A stretch of DNA of 63,673 bases, taken from positions 70,276-133,948 of the forward strand of contig KE159562.1 of assembly GCA_000403215.2 (NCBI GenBank), given 5' to 3'. Positions 61,265 to 63,673 of this stretch are shown here, piece after piece. The DNA is from Lachnospiraceae bacterium A4 (GTDB taxonomy: Bacteria; Bacillota; Clostridia; Lachnospirales; Lachnospiraceae). The notes below the pieces were generated by a model. The model was not told the origin of the DNA and ran no database searches. It saw only the letters and a list, made by a program, of their open reading frames with translations. The number at the start of each line of letters is the position of its first letter. The first letter of the stretch is position 1. Made by a program: the position numbers and the translations under genes.

Positions 61265-61557
61265 AATCAAGGGGTGTCAGTCTGGCACAATTTACGGACT
61301 ACAGTAGTGACAACGTCATTAATGAGGCGCTGAGGGCATCCTGCGTGGAGGGGGAATGGAGCAACTTCAAGGAAGGAGAAATAACATATGCCCGTTTTGC
61401 GGGGACAACCTATAACGGAGGAACTTTAAAGATGATATTCCGTGCGGATACAGAAGGAACCTGTGAGATTATATCCCTTCAGGTGGACGGGATAAATTAT
61501 GCTGGTACGATATTTAGCGGGCTGATAATGGAACAAATGTATTCTAATATTGAATAA
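61258..61557 (+). pseudogene. orphan C-terminal domain fragment
   Basis: In a frame different from the preceding gene the sequence encodes VSLAQFTDYSSDNVINEALR, VEGEWSNFKEGEITYARFAG and FRADTEGTCEIISLQVDGIN, then a normal stop. This resembles the C-terminal domain ('W..f......v.F.G') often seen at the end of zinc-ribbon membrane proteins of Clostridia. The fragment has no start of its own. Together with the gene at 60027 it may be the two ends of one ancestral protein split by insertion of the membrane-protein gene. Confidence 0.5.
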
Positions 61558-61662
61558 ACCGAATGAATTGCACGCATTTTTACTTCAAAGGACGATGTGT
61601 TTATTCTAAAAAGGGTGTTTATTCTAAATAAAAGGGGTTGTCAGGAAACAGACCGCCCTACA

Positions 61663-61702
61663 CAGTGGCAGATGTGATCTATACGGATCACACCTGCCAC
61701 TG
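61663..61702. terminator. 17-bp stem hairpin
   Basis: CAGTGGCAGATGTGATC (61663-61679) pairs with GATCACACCTGCCACTG (61686-61702) with one A-C mismatch and a 6-base loop. The T-tract is weak, so it may be a bidirectional terminator or a protein-binding palindrome. Just upstream, GTGTTTATTCTAAA occurs twice (about 61599 and 61616). Confidence 0.5.
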
Positions 61703-61775
61703 AAATTTATCCATTAAAAGAAAAAAGATGATTAACAACAACCACCTTTTCTCCGTTCCATGTTATAATAAAACT

Positions 61776-61913
61776 ATGTTAAAACAAGATTATTATAAAA
61801 GCTTTTTTGATATAGGGCAACAAAAAATCAACTTTAGTTTCTACGAATTGAGTTTACTTGGTAACGATACAGTCTATACCCTAAAAAGTAATGGAGGGAA
61901 ATATATATGTTAA
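61776..61913 (+). CDS. small ORF, 45 aa
   Basis: MLKQDYYKSFFDIGQQKINF is followed by SFYELSLLGNDTVYTLKSNG and a short tail. TATAAT lies at 61763-61768, very close to the ATG, so the message would have almost no leader. It overlaps the next gene by 7 bases, suggesting coupling. It may be a C-terminal remnant of a toxin rather than a free protein. Composition is A+T-rich like the rest of the right end. Confidence 0.35.
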   Translation: MLKQDYYKSFFDIGQQKINFSFYELSLLGNDTVYTLKSNGGKYIC

Positions 61914-62212
61914 ATACAGTCAAAAATATAATAAATAAGAGGGTAAAATTACATGAAGAAGATTATTATAGAATTGAAGAATGTAGAAATGAATTAATTG
62001 AGATATTGAGTAAAGATGAATTGCTTACAATTGATATACTGAATCAATTAGATGATGAAGAAATTTCATATGTAAGTGAAGTGTTTGAAGAAATTGCAGA
62101 TAATTTGAACAGTGTAAATTACATTGACTGTTTGGAAAAAATATATATAAAATATCCTCATTTACTTCTAAAATATGCTATTGAAGCGGCAAAAAACAAT
62201 ACAGATATGTGA
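61907..62212 (+). CDS. small acidic protein, 101 aa, possible immunity protein
   Basis: A helical, acidic protein: NIINKRVKLHEEDYYRIEEC; DELLTIDILNQLDDEEISYV; SEVFEEIADNLNSVNYIDCL. A good ribosome site (GGAGGG) precedes the ATG. Size, charge and its place in a run of immunity-type genes fit an immunity protein. I cannot place it in a named family. Confidence 0.55.
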   Translation: MLNTVKNIINKRVKLHEEDYYRIEECRNELIEILSKDELLTIDILNQLDDEEISYVSEVFEEIADNLNSVNYIDCLEKIYIKYPHLLLKYAIEAAKNNTDM

Positions 62213-62241
62213 AGTGTTTGAATAATGTTTTTGTGTAATAG

Positions 62242-62367
62242 CATGGTTGTAAAATTATTTTTCCATTAAATAATGAAAATGGAAGTGCAATCATTGAATA
62301 TAACAGAAGTAAAAAGTTTGATATAAGCTATCAAGTGAGGTCTCTATTTTTTACAGACATAAAATGA
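62242..62367 (+). pseudogene. C-terminal fragment of an unknown protein
   Basis: A 41-codon frame between two stops reads KIIFPLNNENGSAIIEYNRS then KKFDISYQVRSLFFTDIK. The composition is protein-like, but there is no start codon or ribosome site. It is probably the tail of a lost immunity or toxin gene. Confidence 0.35.
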
Positions 62368-62379
62368 ACGATTATAATC

Positions 62380-62850
62380 ATGAAAGTAGATGAGCACATT
62401 TTGAATATAAAATTATTGGATCCATATGTGGTGAATATATTGGAAAAGGGAGGATGGAGTGAGAATAGATATTATGATATCAAGTATTGGATACACGAAT
62501 TAACCATTGAAGGTTATGTTTATTTTGAGTATGCTTTAGATATATTAGAAAATTTAGGAGGACTTACATTTCATGTAAAAGATGACTGTAATCATAAAGG
62601 TGCACAATTCGATTTCAATCCTTTTTTTGCGGCAACTGGAGAATTTGATCGACTTGCACAGTTTCAATTATTGGCAAAAGAAGAGTTATTTCCAATTGGC
62701 AGCATGTGTGCAGCAATTGTGTATGTTGGTAGAAGCAAAAACATTTATTGGGGTAGTATGAATAGTTTGTATTGGGCAGGGAGAACTATAGAAGATTATT
62801 TAAATAATTTATTTGATAAAGAGTATGAATCCCAAGAAATTGTTGGATAG
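62380..62850 (+). CDS. SUKH-3-type immunity protein, 156 aa
   Basis: The SUKH-3 pattern is visible: ILEKGGWSENRYYDIKYWIH (the 'GW...R' start), DILENLGGLTFHVKDDCN, FDFNPFFAATGEFDRLAQFQ, ELFPIGSMCAAIVYVG and a final NIYWGSMNSLYWAGRTIEDY. SUKH proteins neutralise polymorphic nuclease toxins in bacteria that meet toxin-producing relatives. No matching toxin is in the window, so it may be an orphan immunity gene. The ribosome site is weak. Confidence 0.75.
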   Translation: MKVDEHILNIKLLDPYVVNILEKGGWSENRYYDIKYWIHELTIEGYVYFEYALDILENLGGLTFHVKDDCNHKGAQFDFNPFFAATGEFDRLAQFQLLAKEELFPIGSMCAAIVYVGRSKNIYWGSMNSLYWAGRTIEDYLNNLFDKEYESQEIVG

Positions 62851-62933
62851 TATGCAAAGTAGTGTTTGGAAGTATAGGCGATTTTGGACAATTAAATTTT
62901 ACTACTAGCAAATAAACAGTTGGAGAAAAATAA

Positions 62934-63434
62934 ATGGACAGAAAGCAGGCAATTGAGATTATCGCTACAAATGAGTATAAAAAAGTTTCTCCAGAAGATA
63001 GAGAAGCAATTATTGTTAATGCATGGGGGCTTGATGATGCAGATGAAATATTTCATTTGCTGTCATTAAGTCTGAGACAAGAACTTTTGAATTTTGAAGA
63101 ACCACAAGCAGATACAATGTCTCCCCGATATGATACACTGGTCAAACTTCTTTGCGAATACAGTTATAGTGGCTATTCTAACGAAAATTTGGGAAACATG
63201 GTATCAAATATATTGAAAAAAACTGTGATTGTATATGGAGAACAACCAGAAGAATATATTTGTCTATGTTGTGGAGAGAAAACACTTTCTACGCGAGGAG
63301 AATACGATATTTGTTCAAATTGTGGATGGGAAGATGATGGAATTGTGGAGGAAGAGAAGTATAGTAATCCAAATCATATGACGTTGAAACAGGGGAGAAA
63401 AAATTATTTGCTACATGGTAAATGGGAAATTTAA
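62934..63434 (+). CDS. CPCC-family cysteine-rich protein, 166 aa
   Basis: The N-terminal 85 residues are helical and unknown. The C-terminus carries the cysteine-rich CPCC-type domain: YICLCCGEKTLSTRGEYDIC, SNCGWEDDGI, then NPNHMTLKQGRKNYLLHG. The four Cys (CLCC ... CSNC) probably hold zinc. Such domains are common next to SUKH and other immunity genes in polymorphic-toxin loci. TTGGAGAAA precedes the ATG. Here the first motif is CLCC rather than CPCC. Confidence 0.75.
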   Translation: MDRKQAIEIIATNEYKKVSPEDREAIIVNAWGLDDADEIFHLLSLSLRQELLNFEEPQADTMSPRYDTLVKLLCEYSYSGYSNENLGNMVSNILKKTVIVYGEQPEEYICLCCGEKTLSTRGEYDICSNCGWEDDGIVEEEKYSNPNHMTLKQGRKNYLLHGKWEI

Positions 63435-63478
63435 GAAAGTATAAGTTTCTAAAAAACCAGAAAATTAGGAGGTAAACT

Positions 63479-63607
63479 ATGGAACAAAAAATGTCCAGAG
63501 AAGAATTGATTGATTTAACGGAAACAATAATGGCTGGGTATAATAAAACAACCAAAAGGATGTTAACTGATGAGGAATTTGATAAATTGCTAATCAAATT
63601 CTTGTGA
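63479..63607 (+). CDS. small protein, 42 aa
   Basis: A strong ribosome site (TTAGGAGG) and an ATG at 63479 lead to MEQKMSREELIDLTETIMAG then YNKTTKRMLTDEEFDKLLIK and a stop at 63605. It looks like a genuine small helical protein, perhaps linked to the immunity genes before it. The family is unknown. Confidence 0.5.
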   Translation: MEQKMSREELIDLTETIMAGYNKTTKRMLTDEEFDKLLIKFL

Positions 63608-63673
63608 GTTGTAAGTTATCAATAAAAAAATAACCCTTCCATATGGTTTTATGGTATCCTATAAGTTGCCAAA

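Noticed and set aside
61599-61640. Two GTGTTTATTCTAAA repeats as an array or attachment site
   Set aside because: Only two copies, A+T-rich, and no integrase gene nearby.
1-63673. tRNA or rRNA genes
   Set aside because: I noticed no cloverleaf-like GTTCRA-type segments with paired arms and no rRNA-like stretch; a covariance-model search would be needed to exclude a tRNA fully.

Overview
The window looks like a chromosomal piece of a Gram-positive gut-type Clostridia, most likely Lachnospiraceae. This is inferred from the strong GGAGG-type ribosome binding sites, low to medium G+C, the many ABC and two-component modules, an integrative-element remnant of a type common in that group, and protein families typical of it. 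No rRNA or tRNA gene was recognised.

Layout. (1) 1-3.9 kb: accessory genes. These are an unknown protein, an internally deleted IS with matching ends, an HD-domain protein and a 509-aa protein that may belong to a mobile family. (2) 4.1-9.3 kb: an FtsX-type permease, its ATPase, a response regulator and a histidine kinase, followed by the 5' end of a sigma-like gene that usually sits on conjugative elements. I read this as integrative-element cargo with a scar. (3) 9.3-39.9 kb: a DeoR-type regulator facing a roughly 29 kb one-direction sugar operon. It encodes a lipoprotein sugar-binding protein and two permeases (no ATPase), a racemase-like protein, an FGGY kinase, two class II aldolases, a four-carbon-acid-sugar kinase, a SIS isomerase and a ROK protein. 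It also encodes four GH38 alpha-mannosidases, a Sip1/GH36-like enzyme, a sucrose-phosphorylase-like GH13, a metallo-beta-lactamase-fold hydrolase, a GH3 enzyme and two MATE exporters. The glycosidases have no visible signal peptide, so imported oligosaccharides are probably cut inside the cell. The 3' half is decaying: an N-terminal fragment of a GH36 enzyme, a GH38 with two large in-frame deletions, and a MATE gene with an internal deletion and frameshift.

(4) 39.9-45.6 kb, minus strand: a Bce-like antimicrobial-peptide module (permease, ATPase, kinase, regulator) with a 29-codon coupled ORF, a 173-bp MITE-like inverted repeat and a small XRE regulator. (5) 45.8-58.9 kb, plus strand: the most interesting region. 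A WYL-domain regulator is followed by two dynamin-like GTPases, a tandem pair of paralogues with a coiled coil, a TerB-like helical region and a lipoyl-like C-terminal fold, a third dynamin-like GTPase and a 1047-aa HerA/FtsK-type ATPase. Next come an HNH/EndoVII (WHH-like) nuclease and a protein that looks like its immunity partner. Close spacing suggests one transcription unit. I propose it as a candidate membrane-remodelling and DNA-targeting conflict or defence system; that function is inference.

(6) 59-63.6 kb: a graveyard of conflict genes. It holds a truncated RelB/DinJ antitoxin, a YoeB/Txe start with a Trp codon changed to TGA, a zinc-ribbon membrane protein with two in-frame TGA codons, orphan C-terminal fragments, a SUKH-3 immunity protein, a CPCC cysteine-rich protein and small unknown ORFs. 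The last part is clearly more A+T-rich than the sugar operon, which fits recent acquisition.
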